Assembly (NCBI GenBank): GCA_033065855.1
Contig: JAVXUO010002440.1
Location: 170,001-234,000, forward strand
Direction of reading: 5' to 3'
DNA length: 64,000 bases
Source: Escallonia rubra
Taxonomy: Eukaryota; Streptophyta; Magnoliopsida; Escalloniales; Escalloniaceae
A model generated the notes under the pieces. The model worked only from the letters and a program-made list of their open reading frames with translations, made no database searches and was not told the origin of the DNA. Position numbers and translations under genes: made by a program. Shown here in pieces: positions 21,485-32,136 of this stretch. The stretch's first letter is position 1. Each line of letters starts with the position of its first letter.

Positions 21485-22500
21485 GACTAATTCCAAACTA
21501 TTTTAGTCCTCGAGTCCAATTATTCCGGCAATTCAAAGGGTTCTTAAAGATATGTACACGTAACGTCGGAGATGAATGGAAACCTTGGAAAGCACTTCAC
21601 TGTAGGTGAGATAACCAGAGCCCCTTCCGAGATGTGTCCCACTAAGGCATGGGGCACTGGGCCCTAATGCCCAAGACGACGTTATCATTGCATATGTTCT
21701 TCATTTCTTTCATGATGGTCATTTCCCACGTAAACTTCATTAATTTCGCCTTTTCCTTAATTCCAAGATCCGGGAAACCTTTAGCCATTTCGTCATACAG
21801 GTCTACTCAATATCCTGTAGAAAAAAATACTTTCCAAAACTCTTGCAAAGTGCTTAAAACATGTATTAGCAAAAGTAACTAAGAATAGCTTTTGTCCCTG
21901 GTAAACTGACTAATAATTTCCTCAGAGGTTAAGAATCGAGTCATTTGATAAAATGCAAAACTTGGGGATCAAAAGCCATACTACCCTAAAGCTAGACGTG
22001 GATAACACCTAAGATCGGGGGTTCTAACGAAGAAATGATGCGTGTGTTAAATTGGTTTGGTCATGCAATGTTTCGCTTCGCTCTGATATGCCTTCAGATT
22101 CAACGGGGATCAACTTGGCTTATCTCCTTTCTGAGATGGGGGTTTAGCAAGGGGACCCCCTCTCACTGCGCATGTTTCTTATCAGTGCAGAAGGGTTCTC
22201 TGCCATGCTTAATAAAGCGGGAGATCGTGGTGACACAGTGGCCGTTCTCTTGGAGCAAACAGGTTGCCAACCGATTCACCAAATTCTTCACTTTTATGAC
22301 GCTGCGTCTTGACAAGTTGTCAGTCTACAAGAAATGGCAGCAGTGTTTCGCACAGAAATGGTGGCAGAGGTGATTTACTTCAAGTATTGGGGGTTCAAGA
22401 AGTACCTTCGCATGAAAAATATCGCGGACAGACTTCGGTTGTTGGCTGTTTTCCTGCCTTCAGGATCCATGCCCTGTGCATTTTGAGCTCTCGGTGACCT
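20507..22500 (+). mobile_element. Degenerate LINE with tandemly duplicated endonuclease piece
   Basis: Plus strand. 21056-21210 reads FGCTWSNN, SERLDRGGADVVWNNMF and DARITFL, the end of an APE-type LINE endonuclease. 21660-21880 gives NFAFSLIPRSGKPLAISSYR, the LIPK..P....YRPIS reverse-transcriptase block. 22130-22215 gives QGDPLS followed by MFLISAEGFSAMLNKAGD, the next RT block. Stops and frame changes are frequent, so this is a dead copy. The limits are approximate. Confidence 0.72.
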
Positions 22501-23567
22501 GTTTGGTGTCGTTTCAGGCCTCGGGCCATTTTCTGAGCATCATGATGCCAAAGCATTTTCGAGCATCCATGGCATACTTAGCGCGAATGACTTGTGCCGA
22601 GTTGACTAGATTGTTTCAAATCAGGTCCCGAACACGGCCAGTGTTCATATAGCTGCTGCGCTGCTCCCCTCTTAGTCAATGGGGCAGCAAGTAAGCAGAA
22701 ACGTGCCTGGAAAGTTCAACATTCTAGCAAAATTGGCTAGCAACAACCAATTATCAGGAGAGCAAAATGTTTGTAACTGATGCTTTTCATGTAACTTGAT
22801 CACAAGTAAGAAATTAACCGCATTTAACAATCGGTAACTTTCTACGGAAAGAAGCTACCAAATGCGCCCCAGAACATACTTAAGGATCAAAGGAAACCCA
22901 TGACCTAAGATATTCGAAGTTGCAACACCCCTTTTGAATAACAAGTTTTGTATTTGAAGGTCACGGGACATGGTACTGTGTACAACGGGTAGAATAAAAA
23001 AAGGTACAACACCTCTTATTAATGTAGTGATTAGAACGAATCTATAAGCCTACTCCTCTGTCCTTTAAGGCGGACCTCTTTCCTTTCTTGCTGTGTCCCA
23101 GAAATAGATAAGGAAGTACTATCTAAAATAAACGATAAACTCTATGATGTTCGGCACTCAATATTTACCCCAATTAAATCAAAAAAGAAAGACTCAAACA
23201 CAGAAAAAGGTGAAAGGCGGAATTAGGATTTAATATTGGCGTGAGTATATATAATTAGCTCTCTATTAAGCGGGACAGGGGATGTACACTCTTGTTTCTG
23301 CAAACTTTTGAAGATAAATTAGATGGTATGCCATTAGAATAAATAGTCAAATGCATTTAGTCAATGTGATCGTCCAACAATCTCTTATAAAGGTCAATGT
23401 TGTATTTCAGGAACTAACTAAATTTATTGCAGTAAAAGCAACACATTAAGTTTGCGATAGTTATTATAGACAAGCATCACATTACAGAGCTTTCTTCATA
23501 TTTTTTCAGGATCATCATATACTTGCATTACTGAAGGTTCTCACTACCAAGAATAAGCAAGGAACTT
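22501..23567. other. Unassigned stretch between LINE debris and MOCS2A
   Basis: Nothing recognised. The part nearest 23567 should include the 3' untranslated region of MOCS2A, which is transcribed leftward. Confidence 0.5.
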
Positions 23568-23885
23568 TTAGCCTCCACTAATAGGAGGTATGATGGCTAA
23601 TTCGTCTTTGTCTTTAACAATTGCAGAGTCGGCTGTGTATTCCTCATTCAGGGCCAGGACCATGCACCCACGGATCTCTTCCAAGGTGGGGAACTTGGCA
23701 ATAAGCTTATTTAAGCAATCATGAGCGCTACTACCAGATGACACTTCCAATGACATATCAGTCAGACCAGTAAGATCTCTGGCCCGTGCAAAGAACAATA
23801 CCTTTATCTTAACGAATGTATTCTCATTCCCTTCACGTGCACCATCTACGTTCGTGATCTTACTTTCTTTTCTGACGTCATCCAT
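23568..23885 (-). CDS. MOCS2A: Molybdopterin synthase sulfur-carrier subunit (MoaD type)
   Basis: Cytosolic small subunit of molybdopterin synthase. Its thiocarboxylated C-terminal glycine donates sulfur to convert cyclic pyranopterin monophosphate into molybdopterin, together with the large subunit MOCS2B. The 105-residue product has a ubiquitin-like fold sequence: [16 protein letters not shown] at the start of the domain, then [24 protein letters not shown] and [12 protein letters not shown] at the end. The terminal Gly-Gly is the reactive tail. The frame is open upstream to 23927, but a good splice acceptor (tgggcag, 23897-23903 on the minus strand) precedes it, so I take the ATG at 23885 and infer a 5' untranslated exon further right. 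Length matches plant MOCS2A. Intact. Confidence 0.93.
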   Translation of the reverse strand: MDDVRKESKITNVDGAREGNENTFVKIKVLFFARARDLTGLTDMSLEVSSGSSAHDCLNKLIAKFPTLEEIRGCMVLALNEEYTADSAIVKDKDELAIIPPISGG

Positions 23886-25509
23886 AACATAAAGCCCTGC
23901 CCACCAGATAATGAGAGTGAGAAACATGCATGATGCAACAAAGAAACATTAGCTCTTACTTTTTATTACTAGAAGACAAAAAATGCTATGCACATCCATA
24001 TCAATGGCAAGCAGACTCATCATATAAGTCATTTGGTTGAGTTCAAGATGCGAATTGTATATAATCTTGCACAATTTTCTAGTTTTGGCAGATGACTAGA
24101 GAACTTGTAGCATCTGCACCATTGCCTCAGATCGAAATCCTCGTAAGAGTAGAACAAAGGAGCAAGTTGGTCTTTCATTCGTTATCATCAAAATGAGCTC
24201 AGATAATGGGAATTCACCGCAATTGATATTTTACACAATGTCTTAGTTAAATTCTTGTAGCCATTAAATGGAGTTGTTCCAAATACTAAAATGAGTGAGT
24301 ATAAGAGGGTATTAAGACTTGCAACCTAAGAAGCACGGACAAGGGTGTGAGTGCGAATAGTGTATACGGCATTTTTGAAAATTTCCAGATGGGTGCGGAG
24401 GGGATACAGCAAATATTGCATATATTTTAACTATGTACACTTAGTAGTGACTTACTAAACAAAATAGGGACCATTTGAATCTTAAAATAGTGCATAGTGC
24501 AATTTAACCATTCTACAATATCATCAAATATATCATAACCACCACCATATACATCATAACCAAATACATCATATTAGGAGTAGCATCAAAGTTTTAAAAG
24601 CAGGCAGTGGCTAAGTTCCAAAGTTCAAACCAGTGATGCTAAGTAGCACGGACACGGACACCGTGTCCGACACCGACCGGGACACCGCAATTTCCAAAAA
24701 ACCAGATTTTGGACACCGCTGAATTTTTTTATATATTTTTCTTATGTATATATATAGTCATTAAATATCAAATACATTCTACATCTAAAATAGTAAACAA
24801 TAATCAATAACCACAAACAAGCAACTCAAATAAAGTCTTACTTAAAATTTAAATGCAATATAGTACAAAAAATTGGTAGATAACATAACAAAGTACTTCC
24901 CTACTCAACTCTTACTAAGTCATGCAAACAGGTAACAGAAACAGGGAAAGCGCCCTCTTCTTCACCGTCCAAACAGGGAACTCTTGCAAAGTAATAAGAA
25001 ATTACTTCACTACTTAACTCTTACAAAGTCACACAACAATTATCTCTTTCTCTTCTCTTGACGCCGCAGGAGAGATGGGAGAGAAAGGAGGAGACCTCAG
25101 GAAAGAAGGAAAAAAGAGATAGATGAAAGAGAAAGACAAAGGTACCTGTTGCTGGAATCCGGCGACGGCGGCGAGATCCTCCGGCGACCAGTTTGGGACG
25201 GTCGTCTGCTTCGTTCTCTTCTCTTGACGCCGCAGGAAGAAGACTCAGAAGTCAGAACGGTCATGGGTCTATCTAATTAGGGCTTCCCTAAAGTCTATTT
25301 CTAAAAGAGCTCCAAAATTGTCAATTATTACACACAAACCCCCAAAATAAGTTTGAAAATTTTTACTTTGGCCCCATACTTTTGGACACTTCTCCATGAG
25401 GTGTCACGAAGTGTCGAAAACGGACGCTTACAAGGCGATGAATGGACAAAGTTTTCAAAAAGTTCACTAACTCTCTAAACATGCTTCCTGTATATTGAGA
25501 TAATTCTAA

Positions 25510-26682
25510 GAGTTAATTACACCGTTGACCATCGAACTATTAGGCAAATTTCACTTTGACCACTGAACTTCGATTTGTGTCAAAGTGACCACTGAATTCT
25601 CCAATTGAGCCTAATCGGGTCATTCTGTTAATTTTAGACATCCACAGGCCCGTTAATTTCATTAAGTCTGGGGTAAATTTGTCACTTTCAAAATATTTTA
25701 GGTTTTTGTTTTTTTTTTAACTTCTTTCCTTTTTCTTCTATTTTCTTCTTCTCTTCCTCCCTCCACCGCCGACCTAGCCCACTAGCAGCCGACCACCATA
25801 CCCAGGACACCCTATCCAAGCCTCGTTTCACACCCCAACACCTCTCGACACCCCATCCAAGCCTCGATCTGGTGTGTGACACCGCCTTCTCGTGCTCTTC
25901 CGTCCACGGCCAACTCGAAGAACCTCATGCGATCCCTAACCCAATCTTCAAACAGTAATTCGAGAGCTACAGGGAGTAATTCGAGCGCGATCGACTCATT
26001 ATTAATCATGATCGTGAAGTGGACAGTATATTGAATCAGCAGGTTTGGCAGGGGTGTTTGATTTTTTGCTTATGTGTATGAGATTGAGTTTGTGTGTGGG
26101 CGTGTGTTATGTTTGTGTGGTGTGGGGTGAATTGGATCATACGAGAGTCTCTGTATGTGTGGTGTATCGGGTGGGGGGTGGGATGAATTGTGGTGGCGTC
26201 GTATGGTGATGCCGTCATATGGTGCTCCGTCGCTGTGCTAGGTGGATTGTCGTTGTGTTAGGCTGGTGGTGGTGTGGTTGTGCTCCGTGGATCAGTGAGT
26301 GTGACGACGAGGGGAAGGGTGTTGCCGTAGTGTGTTTGGTGTGGTCTAGGCGTGGCTGTGCTGGGTGGATTGTGGTGGTGTGAGGCTGGTGGTGTAGTTG
26401 TGCTCCGTGGTTGGTGGCGGCGCTGTATGGTGATGCTGGGTTTGAAGAGAAACAGGAGATAGGGCTTGAAGAGAAACCAGGAGATAAGTGAAGAAGAAGA
26501 AATTGAAATGACATATTTACCCCTGAATAAAGTCACTTAACGGACTTAGGGCTAACGGAGCCTAACAGAGTGACTTGATTGGACAAATTAACAAATTCAG
26601 TGGTCACTTTGACACAAATCGAAGTTCAGTGGTCAAAGTGAAATTTGCCTAATAGTTCGATGGTCAACCGCGTAATTAACTC
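25510..26682. mobile_element. Mutator-like element (family B), copy 1
   Basis: 1173 bp with the 9-bp duplication taattctaa (25501-25509, 26683-26691). TIRs begin gagttaatta and continue with the phrase gaccatcgaactattaggca. The interior has a CT-rich zone, then a G/T-rich minus-strand-open zone. Its twin at 30957-32127 differs at only about ten positions by eye, so both moved recently. No transposase. Confidence 0.92.
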
Positions 26683-26788
26683 TAATTCTAAAGACTTGGA
26701 GAAGAACTCTAGAAACGTAGGAAGACTTGTAAATATCTAAATAATATTGTATATAGTTCTTGAGACAGAATATAGACCATAAAATCAA

Positions 26789-28205
26789 GGGATAATATCA
26801 TTTATATCCCTCAGTTTAGGGGTAAATTACAGTTAAAGACGTATATTTCAAAATTTTGTAATCTTTTCCAAAATGTGAAAATTTTGTATCAGATATGCCT
26901 ACCGTTAAGGCTCCGTGAACTTAACTAACGATTTTTGCTGATTTGGCAATACCGTATTTTGAAAATGGCAATACTACCCTCTCCTTCTTCCCATTTCCTC
27001 TATCCTCTCTCACAACCACTAGACCACCCAGCATCACTAACCAAAACCACTACACAACCTAGTTACTTTGTCCCAAAAATCCCACCCCAACATCATGGTT
27101 ACACACAAATTCAAAAACACACTTAAAGCACCACATGCCCCATCATCAACATCCACCAGCACCACCAACCTCCACCACTTTGCCCACAACCAATTCATAT
27201 ACAATTCAACTCCATTTTTCACACTGTTCATCTACCACTAGATTCTACCACAACAAATTGTGGTGCTACCACCCATATTATCTCTTGATTAGATCATCCA
27301 CCGCCTTGTTGGACGTTGTAAGAGAAGCCTCACCCTTTATTTTGCCATTACCCATAATTTAGGCCCAATTACTATGGGCACCGTCCACCACTACCAAGAT
27401 GGTTTCTACTATTTCTGCTGACCCGCGACTCTGGATCTGCTAACGTGAATGTACGCCTCCCAATCCTCATCGCCACCGGCCGATGCACGAGCCAATAAGA
27501 CCATCGATCACCGTCATTGCAGTTGCGGCTGAGTTTTTGCAGTTCCTGCTAACGTGCGCCTCTCCAAAATTGTCGGCCACCCACCACGACCCCAGATGGT
27601 CGCGGCGCCGGACAAGCCACCGCAGAAGTTTCTGCCACCGTGTGAGACGCAGGAGAAAGCGTTGTCCCTGATCGAGGCCTACAGCAAGAAGTGGTACGAG
27701 CTCTGCCGCGGCTACCTCCGCACGATCGACTAGGACGCAGTGGCCGCCAGTGTGGGTATTCGCTGCCCAGGGGCCTTCCTGGCAAAGACCTTCGCGTAGT
27801 GCCACCACAAGATGGAGAAGCCCGGTAGCGCTAATGAATGGGGTTGTGTGGACGCCTAATTGGGGTTTAATGTCAAATTTTATGGCTGTGGGTGTGTGTC
27901 GTGTGAATGTGTGTTCTGTGGTGTGGGGGGTGGGGGCGGGGGTGTTGGAGAGTAGGAGAAGGGGAAGAAGAGAGAGAAGTAGAAAAAAAAGACAGAAAGA
28001 AGAGGGGTTGATGCTAATGGAAGAAGAGAGACAAGAGGAAGAGAAAGTAGATGGTTTGGTCTTGAGGGGCAATCATGTCATTTAACACAAAATTTTAACA
28101 CCATTAGTATTATGTCTGGTCAACGGATATAAGTGATATAAACGCTAACATGTGTCCTCGACTGTAATATACCCCTAAACTCAGGGATATAAGTGATATT
28201 ATCCC
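26789..28205. mobile_element. Pack-MULE carrying a trihelix factor fragment
   Basis: 1417 bp with the 9-bp duplication taaaatcaa (26780-26788, 28206-28214). The ends gggataatatcatttatatc and (reverse strand) gggataatatcacttatatc form the TIR. The interior (27430-27840) is strikingly GC-rich compared with the rest and holds a captured piece of a host transcription factor gene. No transposase, so it depends on another element for movement. Confidence 0.88.
27596..27835 (+). pseudogene. Captured trihelix (SIP1/ASIL-type) domain fragment
   Basis: The plus strand reads KPPQKFLPPCETQEKALSLI, then EAYSKKWYELCRGYLRTID, a stop where the usual tryptophan of DWDAVA stands, DAVAASVG, and later LAKTFA followed by CHHKMEK. 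This order (first helix, KW..L.RG.LR, W-D-V-A, then K-T-..Q-C-x-HK-MEKL) is that of the Myb-like trihelix DNA-binding domain of SIP1/ASIL proteins. Several key residues are gone. GC content and codon use differ sharply from the surrounding element. Confidence 0.65.
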
Positions 28206-28629
28206 TAAAATCAAATGTATCCCTACAGTCCATTGAGGAGGTGGAATAGTATAATTAAATAGCAAAAGCCTCACTTGGCCAAGGCATAAACAGATCCAAA
28301 TATTGTAGCATTCTCCAAACAATATAGTAAATATCATTCTCTCAAACTCTCATTTTCTTTTGTTTATTATGTTTTTCTTTATTCATTTGCTCCTGACATC
28401 GCCGAGCCCGAGGGGGATAGGCTGACTTAGCATGCAAGTAGGGCGCTTGATTTAACTAAGTACAGCACGGTCGACTTTGGAAAGTCTTTAGTGCCGTGAC
28501 AGGTGATATTTTGAAATTAAAAAAATCGGATATTGCTGAAAGGTATCCGGAGGTGTCGGGGTGTCGGTAGGTATCAGACACCATACCTCGCCCCGTATGA
28601 GGTGTCAGTGCTTCCTAGCAGTGATGATT

Positions 28630-29400
28630 CCAAAAGTAAAGTACTTGCTCATTATGCCTGATCATATGTTCAAGAAGTCGGCGCTAACCTACCATAAGAG
28701 CTAAAGAATGTCCTTTGACGAAATTTCCATGTTCACTTGGAATTTCCACCATACCTTTCCTCAATTTGTGTGACATAATTCTATAGGGGTGCAGTATCAT
28801 GATCGGGTAGAGGTGAATGTATAGGATTTTGGTTGTCATTTATAGCTCCAAGTCCCAACGAAAAAACTAGCCCACAAGCCGCAAATTGCCTATGACATAG
28901 AGTACTACGGCAACAAGAATGAGAGAACGTAGAAGTGTGGAGCTTGTTTGAAAGAAAATAAGAAAATAGAGCAAATGTGAGAGAGGAAGACAAATCAAAA
29001 GACTTTCCTTCGGGGACACTGCTGCCGGTGGTGGCGGTCGGTCGTCGATGCTCCTCGTGGGACCCCGCCGTAGATCGCGAGTGGTCGCGCTCGTGCCTCG
29101 TTGCTTGCTTCGTCATCTCTGCTCTCTATGTTTTTCCTGAGTTTATTTAGATCAGAACTATCTTCTTTTTTTATTTCAGTGTGTGTGTGTATGCGCTGTT
29201 TGGGTGTCATGTGAGTGTGTCGGTGTCTGTGTCTGTGTGGGTGTGTGTGTATGCGTTGTTTGGATGTCATGTGAGTGTGTCGGTGTCTGTGTGGGTATGG
29301 GTGTGCTGTGGGTGTGTCTTTGTGTTTATCTTACAATTGTGTGTCGTGTGTGTGCTGTGGTGTGTGAAGTTGGAGTAGGAGGATGGCAATGGGAGGTTAC
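28630..29400. repeat. GT-rich minisatellite and flanking low-complexity DNA
   Basis: 29175-29335 holds units with gtgtatgcg.tgtttgg and atgtcatgtgagtgtgtcgg, in two copies about 68 bp apart, on a GT background. The flank at 28630-29170 shows no recognised gene. Confidence 0.65.
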
Positions 29401-29427
29401 TGTGGTGCCAAAATTGGTGAAATGACG

Positions 29428-29560
<133 letters not shown>

Positions 29561-29569
29561 GTCAAGATT

Positions 29570-29999
29570 ATTCATTCTAACAAGATAGACCCGAAAATTT
29601 GATGTATGTCTATTTCAATCACCATAACCCACGTCTATCTCGGAATGGGAGTGGGTCACAGCAATGGCTTGTGGTTGGTGGTGTTAGGGAGGTACAGTGA
29701 TGGGGTTAAGTTGGTTGTAGTTGAAGGGGGAAAAGAGAGACGAGAGAGGGAACAGGAAGAAGGAGAGATACGTACAAAATACATATTTAGTGTTAGACTA
29801 TGTATTAGGAATAGTATTGTCATTTTCAAAATATAAGATTGTCACATCAGTAACAATCGTTATTTAGGATCATTGAACCCTAACGTTGGGCATATTTAAT
29901 ACAAAAGTTTTACATCTTGGGTATGAGTGTCAACTTTGCTAACCCTATGTCTTTTAACTTATTTACTCCTAAACTCAAGAGCATAAGTGATATTATCAC
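29570..29999. mobile_element. Partial relative of the 26789 MULE, right end
   Basis: The end tttactcctaaactcaagag followed by cataagtgatattatc matches the right end of the element at 26789-28205. The body 29800-29940 resembles, in reverse, that element's left subterminal zone (aacgatt, ttttgtat, aaaatggcaatac). No left end was found, so it is truncated or rearranged. Confidence 0.55.
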
Positions 30000-30265
30000 T
30001 ATAATTTATGCTTTGGCCTTCAAAAAATCTATTTTCATTCTTAAATATTTCATTTTTGTTTTGACATCTAAAAATTTTTGTTTCCACCCTGAAGTACCTG
30101 ATACACATGCTATATCCTAGCCGTATCCTTAATGTGCCTGGTATTTAGGAAAATAAAAACATAAATCAAAATTTCATGACACTAAGCCAATTCAAGTTGC
30201 ACCTGACCCGCACTCGATGCTAGTACTTCATTCATTTTGGCGCACCCGTGCTTCAAGCTTCATAG

Positions 30266-30956
30266 CCTACAACTGATAAAATTAGGTAAAGTCTAATTTT
30301 CTAAGGTTAACCCCTCTAAAAATTAGGGAATCCAAATTATACTTTTTTTATCAAGAATATCAATTAGTATCTATGTCATATTGACTCTTAAAAATCCATG
30401 CAGTACGCATGTAAACGCTAGACACTCAGACATGGGTCTACGATATGTATGTGAGTGACACTTTCTTTAGGATATGCCACTAAAAACACTATCTTTATAT
30501 GCTTCACTTTATAAATTTTTCCTTTAAGATGAGAGACAATGTCAATTTAGTTAAGGTACATCACATATAACACTATTAATACTTAGGGATATATAACTTG
30601 AGAGTTAAAAAGAATTTGACTCCTAGACCCCGCCACGCTTTCTAAGTCCATGTAAAGCAGTTAAATAAGCGGGATAAAGAGAAAGAATGATAGCAACAAC
30701 AAACAAACAAACAAAATTAATGTTTGTTTGCTTTATTAAAAACCTACTTCTGACATACAACCTATGATTAAAAGCCATAAAATGTGTGGTAATGACATGA
30801 CAGCGATACTAAAAAAACTAAAAGATTAAGTTCCAATTTAATTTCTAGAGATTCAATAGCACAAACTTGCTGCAAGAAATGAAGACCAACTTCGAACAAT
30901 TTTGCTCTGCTACGTAGAAATGAAAAGTAACTGATAGTTACGAGACAAAAATTAAT
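30266..30956. other. AT-rich unassigned stretch
   Basis: No gene. A small palindrome of aacaaacaaacaaa and tttgtttg units lies near 30700-30730. 30948-30956 is the target duplication of the next element. Confidence 0.6.
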
Positions 30957-32127
30957 GAGTTAATTACGCCGTTGACCATCGAACTATTAGGCAAATTTCA
31001 CTTTGACCACTGAACTTCGATTTGTGTCAAAGTGACCACTGAATTCTCCAATTGAGCCTAATCGGGTCATTCTGTTAATTTTAGACATCCACAGGCCCGT
31101 TAATTTCATTAAGTCTGGGGTAAATTTGTCACTTTCAAAATATTTTAGGTTTTTGTTTTTTTTAACTTCTTTCCTTTTTCTTCTATTTTCTTCTTCTCTT
31201 CCTCCTTCCACCGCCGACCTAGCCCACTAGCAGCCGACCACCATACCCAGGACACCCTATCCAAGCCTCGTTTCACACCCCAACACCTCTCGACACCCCA
31301 TCCAAGCCTCGATCTGGTGTGTGACACCGCCTTCTCGTGCTCCTCCGTCCACGGCCACCTCGAAGAACCTCATGCGATCCCTAACCCAATCTTCAAACAG
31401 TAATTCGAGAGCTACGGGGAGTAATTCGAGCGCGATCGACTCATTGTTAATCATGATCGTGAAGTGGACAGTATATTGAATCAGCAGGTTTGGCAGGGGT
31501 GTTTGATTTTTTGCTTATGTGTATGAGATTGAGTTTGTGTGTGGGCGTGTGTTATGTTTGTGTGGTGTGGGGTGAATTGGATCATACGAGAGTCTCTGTA
31601 TGTGTGGTGTATCGGGTGGGGGGTGGGATGAATTGTGGTGGCGTCGTATGGTGATGCCGTCATATGGTGCTCCGTCGCTGTGCTAGGTGGATTGTCGTTG
31701 TGTTAGGCTGGTGGTGGTGTGGTTGTGCTCCGTGGATCAGTGAGTGTGACGACGAGGGGAAGGGTGTTGCCGTAGTGTGTTTGGTGTGGTCTAGGCGTGG
31801 CTGTGCTGGGTGGATTGTGGTGGTGTGAGGCTGGTGGTGTAGTTGTGCTCCGTGGTTGGTGGCGGCGCTGTATGGTGATGCTGGGTTTGAAGAGAAACAT
31901 GAGATAGGGCTTGAAGAGAAACCAGGAGATAAGTGAAGAAGAAGAAATTGAAATGACATATTTACCCCTGAATAAAGTCACTTAACGGACTTAGGGCTAA
32001 CGGAGCCTAACAGAGTGACTTGATTGGACAAATTAACAAATTCAGTGGTCACTTTGACACAAATCGAAGTACAGTGGTCAAAGTGAAATTTGCCTAATAG
32101 TTCGATGGTCAACCGCGTAATTAACTC
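30957..32127. mobile_element. Mutator-like element (family B), copy 2
   Basis: 1171 bp with its own 9-bp duplication aaaattaat (30948-30956, 32128-32136). Almost identical to 25510-26682; the differences are a 2-base change in a poly-T run and about nine substitutions. Two copies 5.4 kb apart in the same orientation suggest local transposition or a shared recent source. Confidence 0.93.
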
Positions 32128-32136
32128 AAAATTAAT

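Larger units (their letters stand above)
24639..28618. mobile_element. hAT element with two Mutator-like elements inside
   Basis: An 8-bp duplication cagtgatg (24631-24638, 28619-28626) encloses ends ctaagtagcacggacac and (reverse strand) ctaggaagcactgacac. After removing the two nested MULEs and their duplications, about 1.37 kb of AT-rich, non-coding hAT remains. It starts about 0.75 kb upstream of the MOCS2A start codon, so it may sit in that gene's promoter or leader intron. Confidence 0.85.

Noticed and set aside
23886-23927. Longer MOCS2A N-terminus starting at 23927
   Set aside because: A splice acceptor lies between, and [11 protein letters not shown] is unlike the family; the ATG at 23885 gives the usual length.
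27467-28072. 201-residue minus-strand open frame
   Set aside because: Antisense to the captured trihelix fragment in a Pack-MULE; the plus strand carries the recognisable motifs.
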